Shown: positions 14,608 through 21,828, numbered from the stretch's first letter. The stretch is DNA of 22,100 bases from Chloroflexota bacterium (GCA_030831265.1 JAURLM010000126.1:1-22100); one strand, 5' to 3'. The notes: generated by a model not told the origin, from the letters alone. Program-made: numbers and translations.

Positions 14608-15318
14608 TTGTCATCCTCACCGAATACCATCCGGCAGGTACGGCAGGAGATTCTTGTTGCGCGCCCGTTTGCGCAGGAATTCGGCACTAATCACGTGAAT
14701 ATTGACCCCTCAGACGTCCAGGCGTTGTTCGCACGGCACTATTTCTACTTTGCCGCGCTGGCGACGTTGGGCACGCTGCAGATTGCCGTAGCGACTGGCG
14801 GTCATCGTGGTTTGTGGTTAACTCCCAGCCGTAATGCAACTCGGCTGATTGGCATACTTCTTATCTGTGCCGGAATAGCGTTGTTCTTCTTAATGCCGCT
14901 CTGGGTGGAAGGACCGTGGGCTACCGGGTCGGTTGCTGCAGATTCTGCGACTCGAGAGTGGGGGAAAGCCAACTGGCAAGACCTTGGCGCCGCCAGGAAT
15001 GTCAACGACATCAACGGTGGGTTGTCTGGAACTGGACAGGCGACATGGTTTCCGTTGGGGGCTCTGATCGCTTTTGTGGTTTCGGTCGGCGCTGGTACTG
15101 CTAACAGGAAGCTATTCCCGGGCCGGATGAATCAGCCTGTCGAACGGCCGGATGGCACTGACGGGATTGCACTCACGGCAACGCATTCGTATTTCGATGC
15201 GCTGAAGATTTCGTGGCGGCGTTTCCGTGTCGAGTTGCCATCAGAGGCCAGTAGGTTACTCGCTTTATCACATAGATGGAGCATTTCGGTTGCGATCTGG
15301 CGGAGGTTCCATCGATGA
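14608..15318 (+). CDS. Unrecognised membrane protein
   Basis: 236 residues if the TTG at 14608 is used; a GTG at 14695 would give 207. Neither has a well-placed ribosome site, so the start is uncertain. Three hydrophobic segments are visible, at about 45-63, 78-100 and 147-165, separated by a polar loop with several Trp residues (about 101-145) and followed by a basic, Arg-rich tail. I do not recognise a family. The stop overlaps the start of the PAP2-fold gene as ATGA (15315-15318), so the two are probably translated together and may act together in the membrane. Confidence 0.65.
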   Translation: MSSSPNTIRQVRQEILVARPFAQEFGTNHVNIDPSDVQALFARHYFYFAALATLGTLQIAVATGGHRGLWLTPSRNATRLIGILLICAGIALFFLMPLWVEGPWATGSVAADSATREWGKANWQDLGAARNVNDINGGLSGTGQATWFPLGALIAFVVSVGAGTANRKLFPGRMNQPVERPDGTDGIALTATHSYFDALKISWRRFRVELPSEASRLLALSHRWSISVAIWRRFHR

Positions 15319-15899
15319 ACCCTTTCGATCGCGCACTGGTGTTATGGCTTAACGGGCTCTCTGGGAACCTGCCGATAATCGATGACCTTGCCAGGATGAT
15401 TGCGTCCGACTACTTGATGCCGACTATGTTTTCTTTAGCGATGTTCGGCTTGTGGTTTGCAGGGCGAACCTTAGAGGACAGGGCACGATTTCACTACTGG
15501 GTGTTGATTGGGATCAGTTCAATCGGCATGTCTAATGTGGCGGTGGTGCTAATAAACTTGGCGTGGGACCGCCCGCGCCCATTTGAGCAACTCCCGGAAA
15601 TCCAGCTTATGTTCTACCGAGCGACTGATCCATCGTTTCCCGCGAACCCTGTAGCAATTGGGTTTGCGGCTGGTGCTGCTGCGTGGATGGCGAATCGTAA
15701 GTTCGGTTACTGGCTTTTCGGTGCGGCTGCACTCTACGGTCTCACAAGGATTTATGCGGGAGTGTTCTTCCCTACGGACGTGCTGGGTGGTGCCGTTGTC
15801 GGCATTAGCGTCACATGGGGTGTCACCTACCTGCACCGGTTGTTCCAGCCGATAACGAACTTGTTTATCCGCCTTACGCGAGGGTTGGCTATCGGCTAG
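15315..15899 (+). CDS. PAP2-superfamily-like membrane protein with degenerate catalytic motifs
   Basis: 194 residues with several hydrophobic helices and a PAP2 (type-2 phosphatidic acid phosphatase) layout, ending in TRIYAGVFFPTDVLGG, which matches the family's third motif. PAP2 enzymes dephosphorylate lipid phosphates such as undecaprenyl pyrophosphate or phosphatidic acid. Here the motifs are altered. Motif 1 keeps RPRP (86-89) but has Asn81 where Lys is expected. Motif 2 reads SFPANP (107-112) in place of SFPSGH, and motif 3 has Phe151 in place of the nucleophilic His, keeping Arg145 and Asp155. The protein may be non-catalytic. The ATG at 15315 (GGAGG nine bases ahead) is preferred over an in-frame ATG at 15276; it overlaps the upstream stop by four bases. 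Confidence 0.75.
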   Translation: MNPFDRALVLWLNGLSGNLPIIDDLARMIASDYLMPTMFSLAMFGLWFAGRTLEDRARFHYWVLIGISSIGMSNVAVVLINLAWDRPRPFEQLPEIQLMFYRATDPSFPANPVAIGFAAGAAAWMANRKFGYWLFGAAALYGLTRIYAGVFFPTDVLGGAVVGISVTWGVTYLHRLFQPITNLFIRLTRGLAIG

Positions 15900-16732
15900 A
15901 GGGAAGCAGACTGTCGTCCTTTGCGCCGAGGCAAGTTGGGTTTGGGTGGTCGCCACCACGGCCGTTTATCGGACTGCGCTTCATCCATCTCGTATTCGGG
16001 TGAATGGCCCTGCAGAATCATTCTCGGTTGATCTTGCATCAAGCGGATGGCAGTTGCTTCGTCGGTTGCCCGTTCTACCCACCTGAAAGCACGGCGCAGT
16101 CCAGGCGGACGTGAGCCTTCGAGGACATGCATATCTGACACCACAGCGTGTGCCAGTTTCTGCTGAACCATGCGCAGGGCAGCGCGCTGGGCGTCTTTGC
16201 CAAACGAACCTGTGATACTTCCCGCCGTGACCACAAAGAGAGATCCATCCTCGATCATTTCCCTCATGCGTCCGAAATCCCGACGCAATACTTCGTTGCG
16301 TTCAGGCCTTGCCAGAATCGGGACCAACCGCTTCATGCGTAGTCTGGCAAGAACATCCTGCACAAAGGCGGGCATTGTGGTGAAGGGTGTCGAGAGCAAA
16401 ACGAATCGTGAGCCGTTCAGGGTCAACGGGCTGCCGGCTTCAATCTTGTCCGGTAATTCCGGGGTGATTCGGTTTTCCATGCCCGGGACTACTCGGATTA
16501 TCGGGGAGCCGTCTACTGCCTCACGTCGTAAGCGCGAATTCAGATCTGCCAGTAGTTGCCTTACGTTATCCAGGCTGGAATTGAGCATGACATCGCTCAG
16601 ATGTGGAGTCGAAACCAGTGTCCCGGCACCTTCAGCAGCTGCAATTTGCGCCATGTGAACACTCATATCCATGCTCGGTGGGCCATCGTCCACACCGGGC
16701 AAGATATGGGTCATAAGGTCAGTGAAAGGCAT
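15896..16732 (-). CDS. CpsB/CapC-type PHP-domain protein, metal site partly lost
   Basis: 278 residues similar to the CpsB/YwqE tyrosine-protein phosphatase family (PHP fold), which tunes capsule or exopolysaccharide assembly in Firmicutes. Seen are THILPGVDDGPPS (8-20), STPHLSD (41-47), PGMENRI (84-90), ILARPERN (139-146) and VVSDMHVLEGSRPPGL (from 197). From recall of the family, the metal-binding HxH at the start is Met7-x-His9 here, a Glu is replaced by Ser114 and the His of AHPER by Arg142; His44, Glu86, Asp200 and His202 are kept. About 35 basic, Trp/Pro-rich residues extend the C-terminus. ATG at 16732 with AAGGG upstream, nine bases after the PIG-L stop: an operon. The stop overlaps the converging PAP2 gene in a shared CTAG. 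Confidence 0.8.
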   Translation of the reverse strand: MPFTDLMTHILPGVDDGPPSMDMSVHMAQIAAAEGAGTLVSTPHLSDVMLNSSLDNVRQLLADLNSRLRREAVDGSPIIRVVPGMENRITPELPDKIEAGSPLTLNGSRFVLLSTPFTTMPAFVQDVLARLRMKRLVPILARPERNEVLRRDFGRMREMIEDGSLFVVTAGSITGSFGKDAQRAALRMVQQKLAHAVVSDMHVLEGSRPPGLRRAFRWVERATDEATAIRLMQDQPRMILQGHSPEYEMDEAQSDKRPWWRPPKPNLPRRKGRQSASL

Positions 16733-16741
16733 TTTGACCCT

Positions 16742-17494
16742 TTATTGGCGAGCCGTGATGCGGCGGAATCGCTCGGCGAACTTGAAGTCGAATCCTTCGG
16801 CAGACTCAGTGGCGCGTGTGCGAAGCCTCGTAGCCACGTCCGTGTTCGTAGCCAACCCCCCGACCTGGCTCTTATGTTTGAAAAGAGCTTCGATCTTGGT
16901 TTCCAGCGAATCTGTGACGTCCACTATCACGTTGGGCTGATCCGTACCCCACATCAACAGGTGCTTGACCTTCCACGGCTCAAGTCCTTCTTTGTCGACC
17001 TGGTGAGGGAAGTGCAAGTGGTCACGTGCGTACGGGTAAATGGCGTCCTTGGTCGTGATGCCGACGGCCCGATGGTCACGGTGGTTGAAGCCTGAGTAAC
17101 GCTCCGGGTCATGGGCAAACACCACGTCCGGCCTGTGCTTTCGGATAACCCGGACAAGTTCCTCCAGGAAGACCCGGTCAGGGTCCAGCCAGCCATCAGG
17201 ATGGTCGAGGACTTCAATGTCCCTGACGCCGATGGTGTCTGCTGCTGCTCTTTGTTCTGCGGCGCGAATAGGGACAATGGCCTCAGACGTCATCGACCTG
17301 TCATTGCTGCCGCTTGAGCCTGTTGTGCATTGAACATACGTAACAACGCATCCCAGCTTCGCCCACTTTGCCGCTGTGGCTCCTGCGCCAATCTCCGCGT
17401 CATCTGGATGGGCAAAGACGACCATAGCGCGCTCTGGAACTTCTGTGATCAATTCCAAGCCGTTGCTGGCCGGGTCAATCTGTTGTTGTGTCAT
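16742..17494 (-). CDS. PIG-L (LmbE) family deacetylase
   Basis: 250 residues of the zinc-dependent N-acetylglucosaminyl deacetylase family. The signature AHPDDAEIG is at 28-36 (His29, Asp31/Asp32) and the second metal motif HRDHRAVG at 138-145, so the active site looks intact. Relatives deacetylate GlcNAc-linked thiol precursors (MshB, BshB), GlcNAc-phosphatidylinositol or antibiotic intermediates; the substrate here is not deducible. ATG at 17494 with GGGAG five to six bases upstream. It is first in a two-gene unit with the CpsB-like gene and divergent from glyA. That pairing suggests envelope glycan or small-molecule sugar modification, but this is inference. Confidence 0.88.
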   Translation of the reverse strand: MTQQQIDPASNGLELITEVPERAMVVFAHPDDAEIGAGATAAKWAKLGCVVTYVQCTTGSSGSNDRSMTSEAIVPIRAAEQRAAADTIGVRDIEVLDHPDGWLDPDRVFLEELVRVIRKHRPDVVFAHDPERYSGFNHRDHRAVGITTKDAIYPYARDHLHFPHQVDKEGLEPWKVKHLLMWGTDQPNVIVDVTDSLETKIEALFKHKSQVGGLATNTDVATRLRTRATESAEGFDFKFAERFRRITARQ

Positions 17495-17638
17495 CTGTCT
17501 CCCGTGGTCTGGACTGGTTCTTGGCTACCGCTGGTTGACCGTTGCGGTTTGGGCAGTGAGGATAGCGCACACAGCAATCTACCGCTTCATCGATAATTGC
17601 TGGTGTGAATCGTTATTTCGGCTGTTTGAGCGATAGAC

Positions 17639-17666
17639 TTGTCTGGTTGATCTCAATTCTTATCCA
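17639..17666 (+). promoter_or_regulatory. Weak promoter candidate for glyA
   Basis: TTGTCT at 17639-17644, 16-base spacer, TATCCA at 17661-17666. It resembles the other TTGTC-N16 promoters in the window, but the -10 matches only its first half, and a start near 17673 would leave a leader of about ten bases containing the CGGAG ribosome site. Confidence 0.2.
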
Positions 17667-17683
17667 CGCACTCGGAGTGTGAA

Positions 17684-18940
17684 ATGCCTGTACCGCGAGC
17701 GTTAGCGGCCAGTGACCCGGAAATTGCCAGGATTGTCGAGAAGGAAGAGCGCAGACAACGCGAGAATATCGTGCTGATTGCCTCTGAGAACTATGCCAGC
17801 GCCGCGGTGCTACAGGCTACGGGTTCTGTCCTAACCAATAAGTACGCTGAGGGGTATCCCGGCAGGCGTTACTACGCTGGAACCGAGTTTGTTGACGAAG
17901 CGGAAACGCTGGCGATTGACCGTGCGAAGGCGTTATTCGGGGCTGAACACGCGAATGTGCAGCCACACAGCGGTTCCCAGGCGAACATGGCGGCGTTCTT
18001 TGCCGTTCTGAAGCCCGGTGATCGCGTGCTTGGCATGTCGCTTGATCATGGCGGTCATCTGACTCACGGTTCACCAGTCAACTTTTCTGGCAAGCTCTTC
18101 GATTTTGCGCATTACGGCGTTGACCTTGAGACGGAACAGCTTGATTACGACGCGATTGCAAAGACGGCCCGAGAATTCAAGCCCCAGATGATTATCTGTG
18201 GTTACACCGCATATCCGCGGACCATCGATTTCGCAAAATTCCGTGAGATTGCTGATGAAGTAGGTGCTTACCTCCTGTCTGACATGGCGCACATTGCTGG
18301 CCTTATCGCTGGTGGCGCTCACCCGTCGCCGGTACCGCACTCGCACATCGTCACAAGCACCACCCACAAGACACTGCGCGGACCGCGTGGGGCAATGGCT
18401 CTCACTACCAGTGACCTTGCTCGCAAATACAACTCAGCCGTATTTCCGAACATGCAGGGTGGACCGATGATGCACGCTATTGCAGCCAAGGCAATAGCGT
18501 ACAGAGAGGCTGCTCAGCCTGAATTCAAGAAATATGCGGCGGCCATCGTCGAAAATGCACGTGCGCTGGCAAAAGCCCTTGCTGCCGGTGGTCTGCGTAT
18601 CGTTTCAGGCGGAACTGACAATCACCTGATGCTGGTGGACGTTCGGCCGCTGGGACTTACCGGCAAAGAAGCCAATTCGGCACTACATTCCGCAGGTATT
18701 GTTGCAAACAAGAACACGATTCCGAACGACCCGCAGCCACCGATGGTCACCAGTGGTGTTCGAATTGGGACCCCGGCGATCACTTCTCGCGGCATGACCG
18801 CAGCGGACATGGAGACAGTCGCCGGATTCATAATTGATGCGGTCAAGGCATCAAAAAATGAAGCCTCACTCAATTCGATCAGAGAGAAAGTGGCGAAGTT
18901 CGCATCTGAATTTTCAGTTCCTGGCCTCGATGACGCTTGA
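17684..18940 (+). CDS. glyA: Serine hydroxymethyltransferase
   Basis: 418 residues, full length for bacterial SHMT. PLP-dependent cytosolic enzyme that converts serine and tetrahydrofolate to glycine and 5,10-methylene-THF, the main one-carbon source. Visible are ENIVLIASENYAS (27-39), TNKYAEGYPGRRYYAG (51-66), VQPHSGSQAN (92-101), SDMAHIAGLIAGG (199-211) and the PLP lysine Lys229 in TSTTHKTLRGPRGG-type context (here GPRGA). The C-terminal VRIGTPAITSRG is standard. ATG at 17684 with CGGAG about seven bases ahead. Divergent from the PIG-L gene and 135 bases upstream of rpsF, which has its own promoter. Confidence 0.97.
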   Translation: MPVPRALAASDPEIARIVEKEERRQRENIVLIASENYASAAVLQATGSVLTNKYAEGYPGRRYYAGTEFVDEAETLAIDRAKALFGAEHANVQPHSGSQANMAAFFAVLKPGDRVLGMSLDHGGHLTHGSPVNFSGKLFDFAHYGVDLETEQLDYDAIAKTAREFKPQMIICGYTAYPRTIDFAKFREIADEVGAYLLSDMAHIAGLIAGGAHPSPVPHSHIVTSTTHKTLRGPRGAMALTTSDLARKYNSAVFPNMQGGPMMHAIAAKAIAYREAAQPEFKKYAAAIVENARALAKALAAGGLRIVSGGTDNHLMLVDVRPLGLTGKEANSALHSAGIVANKNTIPNDPQPPMVTSGVRIGTPAITSRGMTAADMETVAGFIIDAVKASKNEASLNSIREKVAKFASEFSVPGLDDA

Positions 18941-18981
18941 GCAAACCACAGGTATTCGTTTCTTGATGGTGGGTACGCAGG

Positions 18982-19009
18982 TTGTCGGAGTGCTGCTGCG
19001 TGCTATACT
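18982..19009 (+). promoter_or_regulatory. Promoter for the rpsF-ssb-rpsR operon
   Basis: TTGTCG at 18982-18987, 16-base spacer, TATACT at 19004-19009, five of six bases of the -10 consensus. Transcription would begin near 19016, about 60 bases before the rpsF start, so that the leader includes the hairpin at 19026-19044. Confidence 0.5.
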
Positions 19010-19025
19010 TTTGCGGTTGTCCTGT

Positions 19026-19044
19026 AGTGCTGGATACGAGCACT
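19026..19044 (+). promoter_or_regulatory. Leader hairpin upstream of rpsF
   Basis: AGTGCT (19026-19031) pairs perfectly with AGCACT (19039-19044), loop GGATACG. It would be in the 5' leader of the ribosomal operon, where many bacteria carry an S6:S18-binding autoregulatory structure. The CCG-containing bulge known for that motif is not obvious here, so the identification is only positional. Confidence 0.35.
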
Positions 19045-19075
19045 TTCATTCTGAGAAAAAGCTGGTAAATAGATT

Positions 19076-19387
19076 TTGCGCGATTACGAACTAATGTGGA
19101 TTCTGCCCGGCACTTCATCCGAGGATGAAGGAGAGGCATCGGTCAATACCGTTAAGTCGCTGATTAGCGAGAACGGCGGGGATGTGAAGTCGGCAGAGCT
19201 GTGGGCTCGCCGGACACTGTCATACCTGATCAATAAAAACAGCGAAGGGGCGTATTATCTGGCTCGGTTCAGCGTAGACGCTGGCGCCGTACCAGGGATC
19301 GACCGTGCTATGACTGCGGATCAGACCGTGCTCAGGCATCTGGTTGTCCTTGAAGAGCGCCCGAAGGCTGTTGCGACGGAGAGCTGA
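19076..19387 (+). CDS. rpsF: 30S ribosomal protein S6
   Basis: 103 residues, normal for S6, which binds 16S rRNA in the platform of the 30S subunit as a heterodimer with S18. The N-terminus MRDYELMWIL matches the typical first beta strand, so the TTG at 19076 must be the start; the next ATG (19094) would remove that strand. Further typical stretches are GGDVKSAELWARRTLSYLINKNSEGAYYL (two parts, about 35-63) and the C-terminal VLRHLVV. The Shine-Dalgarno is poor, and together with the TTG this suggests restrained initiation. It heads the rpsF-ssb-rpsR cluster. Confidence 0.95.
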   Translation: MRDYELMWILPGTSSEDEGEASVNTVKSLISENGGDVKSAELWARRTLSYLINKNSEGAYYLARFSVDAGAVPGIDRAMTADQTVLRHLVVLEERPKAVATES

Positions 19388-19388
19388 A

Positions 19389-19415
19389 CCCCCTCAACAA
19401 CCCTTGAAAGGGGGG
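19389..19415 (+). promoter_or_regulatory. Hairpin that can mask the ssb ribosome binding site
   Basis: CCCCCT (19389-19394) is complementary to AGGGGG (19409-19414), the core of the ssb Shine-Dalgarno, whose G-run reaches 19415 eight bases before the ATG. A competing shorter hairpin pairs CCCT (19401-19404) with AGGG (19409-19412). Both sequester the same site, so ssb translation may depend on rpsF translation or on a bound protein opening it. Confidence 0.4.
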
Positions 19416-19422
19416 ACTAGAT

Positions 19423-19866
19423 ATGAGCCTGAACCAGATTTTACTGATTGGCCGCGCTGGTACTGAACCGCAGATGCGGTACACGCCAAGCGGAACAGCG
19501 GTGACAGACTTCCGGCTGGCTGTGAACAATCCTTCACGTGATTCGGCTGGTGAATGGCAGGACAACACAGAATGGTTCACTGTCACGGCATGGGACAGGC
19601 AGGCTGAGTCTGTCAACCAGTACCTCGCCAAAGGGCGCCGGGTATTTGTTGAAGGTCGGCTTAGCACCAACACATTTACGGGTAATGACGGTGTGCAACG
19701 CACAAGCCTCGAAGTTCGGGCATCCAGGGTGATTTTCCTGGATCGGCCAGAAGGACGTGGCGAAGATTTTGAAGGTTCCTCGCAAGGACGGCCCGCAGGT
19801 AGCGCTGCCGGAAATGCAGGGGCACCGGGTAATACATCAGAAGACGTGGAGGAACTGCCCTGGTAG
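19423..19866 (+). CDS. ssb: Single-stranded DNA-binding protein
   Basis: 147 residues. An OB-fold domain occupies about 1-108 (SLNQILLIGRAGTEPQMRYTPSG split over 2-24, then VTDFRLAVNN, WFTVTAWDRQAE and GRRVFVEGRLST). A short Gly/Ala/Pro-rich linker follows, and an acidic tip ends in EELPW, a variant of the usual DDDIPF partner-binding tail. It protects ssDNA in replication and repair, and in competent cells also incoming ssDNA. Placement between rpsF and rpsR is the common bacterial arrangement. The ribosome site AGGGGGG is very strong but may be folded. Confidence 0.95.
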   Translation: MSLNQILLIGRAGTEPQMRYTPSGTAVTDFRLAVNNPSRDSAGEWQDNTEWFTVTAWDRQAESVNQYLAKGRRVFVEGRLSTNTFTGNDGVQRTSLEVRASRVIFLDRPEGRGEDFEGSSQGRPAGSAAGNAGAPGNTSEDVEELPW

Positions 19867-19917
19867 CAGTTCCCGTTCTGCACACACGGTGCAGACGTCC
19901 GTTCCACAAGGAGTGAC

Positions 19918-20364
19918 ATGACGACATCTCAGGGCCGTGAATCACGTGGCGGTAACAGGCCGCCAGCGCGCCGTTTCTCAGGACGACGCCGCAGGCAATG
20001 TGTCTGCAAAGAAGTGGGCACTATTGGCTACAAGGACGTCTCAGTGTTGAGGCGGTTCATTTCTGACCGTGGTCGCATTGAATCTGGCCGTAAAGCCGGA
20101 AACTGCGCCAAGTGTCAGCGTCAGCTTGGTAAGGCAATTGCCCGTGCCCGTTTCATGGCGCTGCTGCCGTACGCTCCCAACCACCTTCGTGTGACAGGTT
20201 CCATCTCATCTCCGACGAGTGCTGAGTCTGATGAAGAGGATGAGGAAATCTTGGATGCTGTCGATGAGTACGTCGAGGATGACATCGAAGATGAATCCGA
20301 TGACACCGACGACAGCGTTGAATCTTCTGAGGATGATGACTCAGAAGACGACGACAAGTCCTAG
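19918..20364 (+). CDS. rpsR: 30S ribosomal protein S18 with acidic C-terminal tail
   Basis: 148 residues, against about 70-95 for usual S18. The S18 core is clear: IGYKDVSVLRRFISDRGRI (35-53), NCAKCQRQLGKAIARARFMALLPY (62-85 in two parts). Four cysteines, CVC at 28-30 and CAKC at 63-66, could form a zinc site as in the C+ type, though the first pair is CxC in place of CxxC. After residue 94 a 54-residue tail follows in which 29 residues are Asp or Glu and only one is basic. The N-terminus is Arg-rich. ATG with AAGGAG four bases ahead. Last gene of the ribosomal cluster, followed by a terminator hairpin. Confidence 0.93.
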   Translation: MTTSQGRESRGGNRPPARRFSGRRRRQCVCKEVGTIGYKDVSVLRRFISDRGRIESGRKAGNCAKCQRQLGKAIARARFMALLPYAPNHLRVTGSISSPTSAESDEEDEEILDAVDEYVEDDIEDESDDTDDSVESSEDDDSEDDDKS

Positions 20365-20397
20365 TCGCTACGAAGAAGCTGGTTGCGGTTGACAGCA

Positions 20398-20424
20398 GGT
20401 CTGAACGAATCAGACCCTGTTCTG
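20398..20424 (+). terminator. Terminator candidate after rpsR
   Basis: GGTCTG (20398-20403) pairs perfectly with CAGACC (20411-20416), loop AACGAAT, followed by a loosely T-rich stretch (CTGTTCTGTTT). It lies 34 bases past the rpsR stop and before the parvulin gene. The T-tract is interrupted, so termination may be partial. Confidence 0.45.
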
Positions 20425-20482
20425 TTTGAGCGTATCCATCTGTAATCGGGGCTGCTCCTAGGTACTCAGGAACGAACCACAA

Positions 20483-21742
20483 ATGACCAACCAGGAAAAC
20501 GTCCAGCCACAGCAGCCGCCAGTTGGCGGTGAGTATGGTGCCGGGCGCCGCAGCATTACCCAGCGCGGCGGCAAGAGCCGTTTCGAAATGGTTCGAGAAA
20601 AGAAGGACAGGGGCGTTCGAGGCCGTAAGTATGTCTACGGCGGTATTGGGATACTCGGTGTCCTCATTGCGGTTATCGCCATTGGCTACTGGAACACGTT
20701 CGTCTCTCCGCCGCGTAAGCTGGCCATCCGTGTTGGTGATGTTGAGTACACCCGGGGTGACGTTGTCAACCTGATCAGGTTCAACCAACGGCTCAGTGAC
20801 CAGATTGGTATTCCGTTCCAGCTTGGTTCTTCAGTATTTGAAGCCTTGCAGACCATCCAGGAAGCAGAGCTTTCTTTCCAGCTAGCACCGCAGTATGGCA
20901 TCTCCGTTTCGCCTCAAGAAGTAGATGAACGTATTGCGTTTATCCTGGGCTTCGCCTTGCAGGGCACGGACACGGAATCAGCGGAATACCAGGCTAACCT
21001 CGAGGAAACAAAACGGCAGTTCTTGAACAGCGTGGGTCTCCCGGAGGATGTCTGGAGAGACTTCCTGAAGAAAGTGCTGTTCCAGGAACGGCTGAGAGAG
21101 GTTGTGGGTGATTCCATACCTCGTATCCAGCCACAAGTACACGTCTACCAAGTTCTGCTCGAAGGGAATAACGCGCAGCTTGAGCAGAAACGACAGCTAA
21201 TTGCGAAAGAATTGGCTGCCGGTAACGATGTCGAAGAGATCGTCGTTAACTTCTCTGCAGATATCGAAGTGAAACGTAACCGTGGCGACCTCGGATGGAT
21301 GCCAAGAGGCATTACCACAGCACAGATAGATAATCAGCTGTTCGGCGTAGATGCAAATGGCAATCGTGTTTTGCCCCTGAATGTTCCAGCTGTACCGAGA
21401 CTCGATGAATCAAGTGGGATGTGGTCTGTAATCATCATCGATCAATACCAGGAAGCGCGCGACGTAGACGAGAATGCGCTTGGGCTGTTGAAAGACAAGG
21501 CTATGACGGTGTTCTTGAATGAACAACGCAAGAACATAGACCTGGACCTTGACCTCAACAGCGATATTGCGAACTGGATCAACAAGCAGGTAAGCCTGGA
21601 TGCTTTGGATGTGACTCCAGTAGCGGGGCCAACAGATCCGCTACAGGGTTTGCTGCCATCGGGTGCATCAATCGCTGGTCCTGAGCCTACTGCGGTTCCA
21701 ACTCCGCGCGGGATTCCAGGTATTAGTGCCCCGGTTCGTTAG
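20483..21742 (+). CDS. Membrane-anchored parvulin-type peptidyl-prolyl isomerase (SurA/PrsA-like)
   Basis: 419 residues. A basic, polar N-terminus (1-50) leads to one membrane helix at about 51-70, after which the protein should lie outside the membrane. A SurA-type N-terminal chaperone region runs from about 80 to 210 (VGDVEYTRGDVVNLIRF, VDERIAF, VWRDFLKKVLFQERLRE). A parvulin domain follows at about 216-320, marked by VHVYQVLLE and NRGDLGWMPRG. The C-terminus from about 378 is Pro/Gly-rich and probably disordered. The role would be folding of exported proteins. Parvulin catalytic residues are only partly recognisable (the first His-Ile-Leu motif reads VYQVLL), so it may act mainly as a chaperone. 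ATG with AGGAA about 11 bases ahead. Confidence 0.85.
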   Translation: MTNQENVQPQQPPVGGEYGAGRRSITQRGGKSRFEMVREKKDRGVRGRKYVYGGIGILGVLIAVIAIGYWNTFVSPPRKLAIRVGDVEYTRGDVVNLIRFNQRLSDQIGIPFQLGSSVFEALQTIQEAELSFQLAPQYGISVSPQEVDERIAFILGFALQGTDTESAEYQANLEETKRQFLNSVGLPEDVWRDFLKKVLFQERLREVVGDSIPRIQPQVHVYQVLLEGNNAQLEQKRQLIAKELAAGNDVEEIVVNFSADIEVKRNRGDLGWMPRGITTAQIDNQLFGVDANGNRVLPLNVPAVPRLDESSGMWSVIIIDQYQEARDVDENALGLLKDKAMTVFLNEQRKNIDLDLDLNSDIANWINKQVSLDALDVTPVAGPTDPLQGLLPSGASIAGPEPTAVPTPRGIPGISAPVR

Positions 21743-21828
21743 ATAACAATGGCAATACGGTCATCTGGCTCAGCGGTAACATTTAACTGGCATGCTATGA
21801 GTACTGGGTTCCACCTGTGTTCGACGTG

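Noticed and set aside
20389..20394. TTGACA, a perfect -35 hexamer between rpsR and the parvulin gene
   Set aside because: No -10-like sequence at 16-18 bases; the spacing falls inside the terminator hairpin.
20153..20788. 211-codon minus-strand open frame, and a Ser-rich 78-codon frame at 20121-20357
   Set aside because: Both are antisense to rpsR and the parvulin gene; the Ser-rich run is just the complement of the acidic S18 tail.
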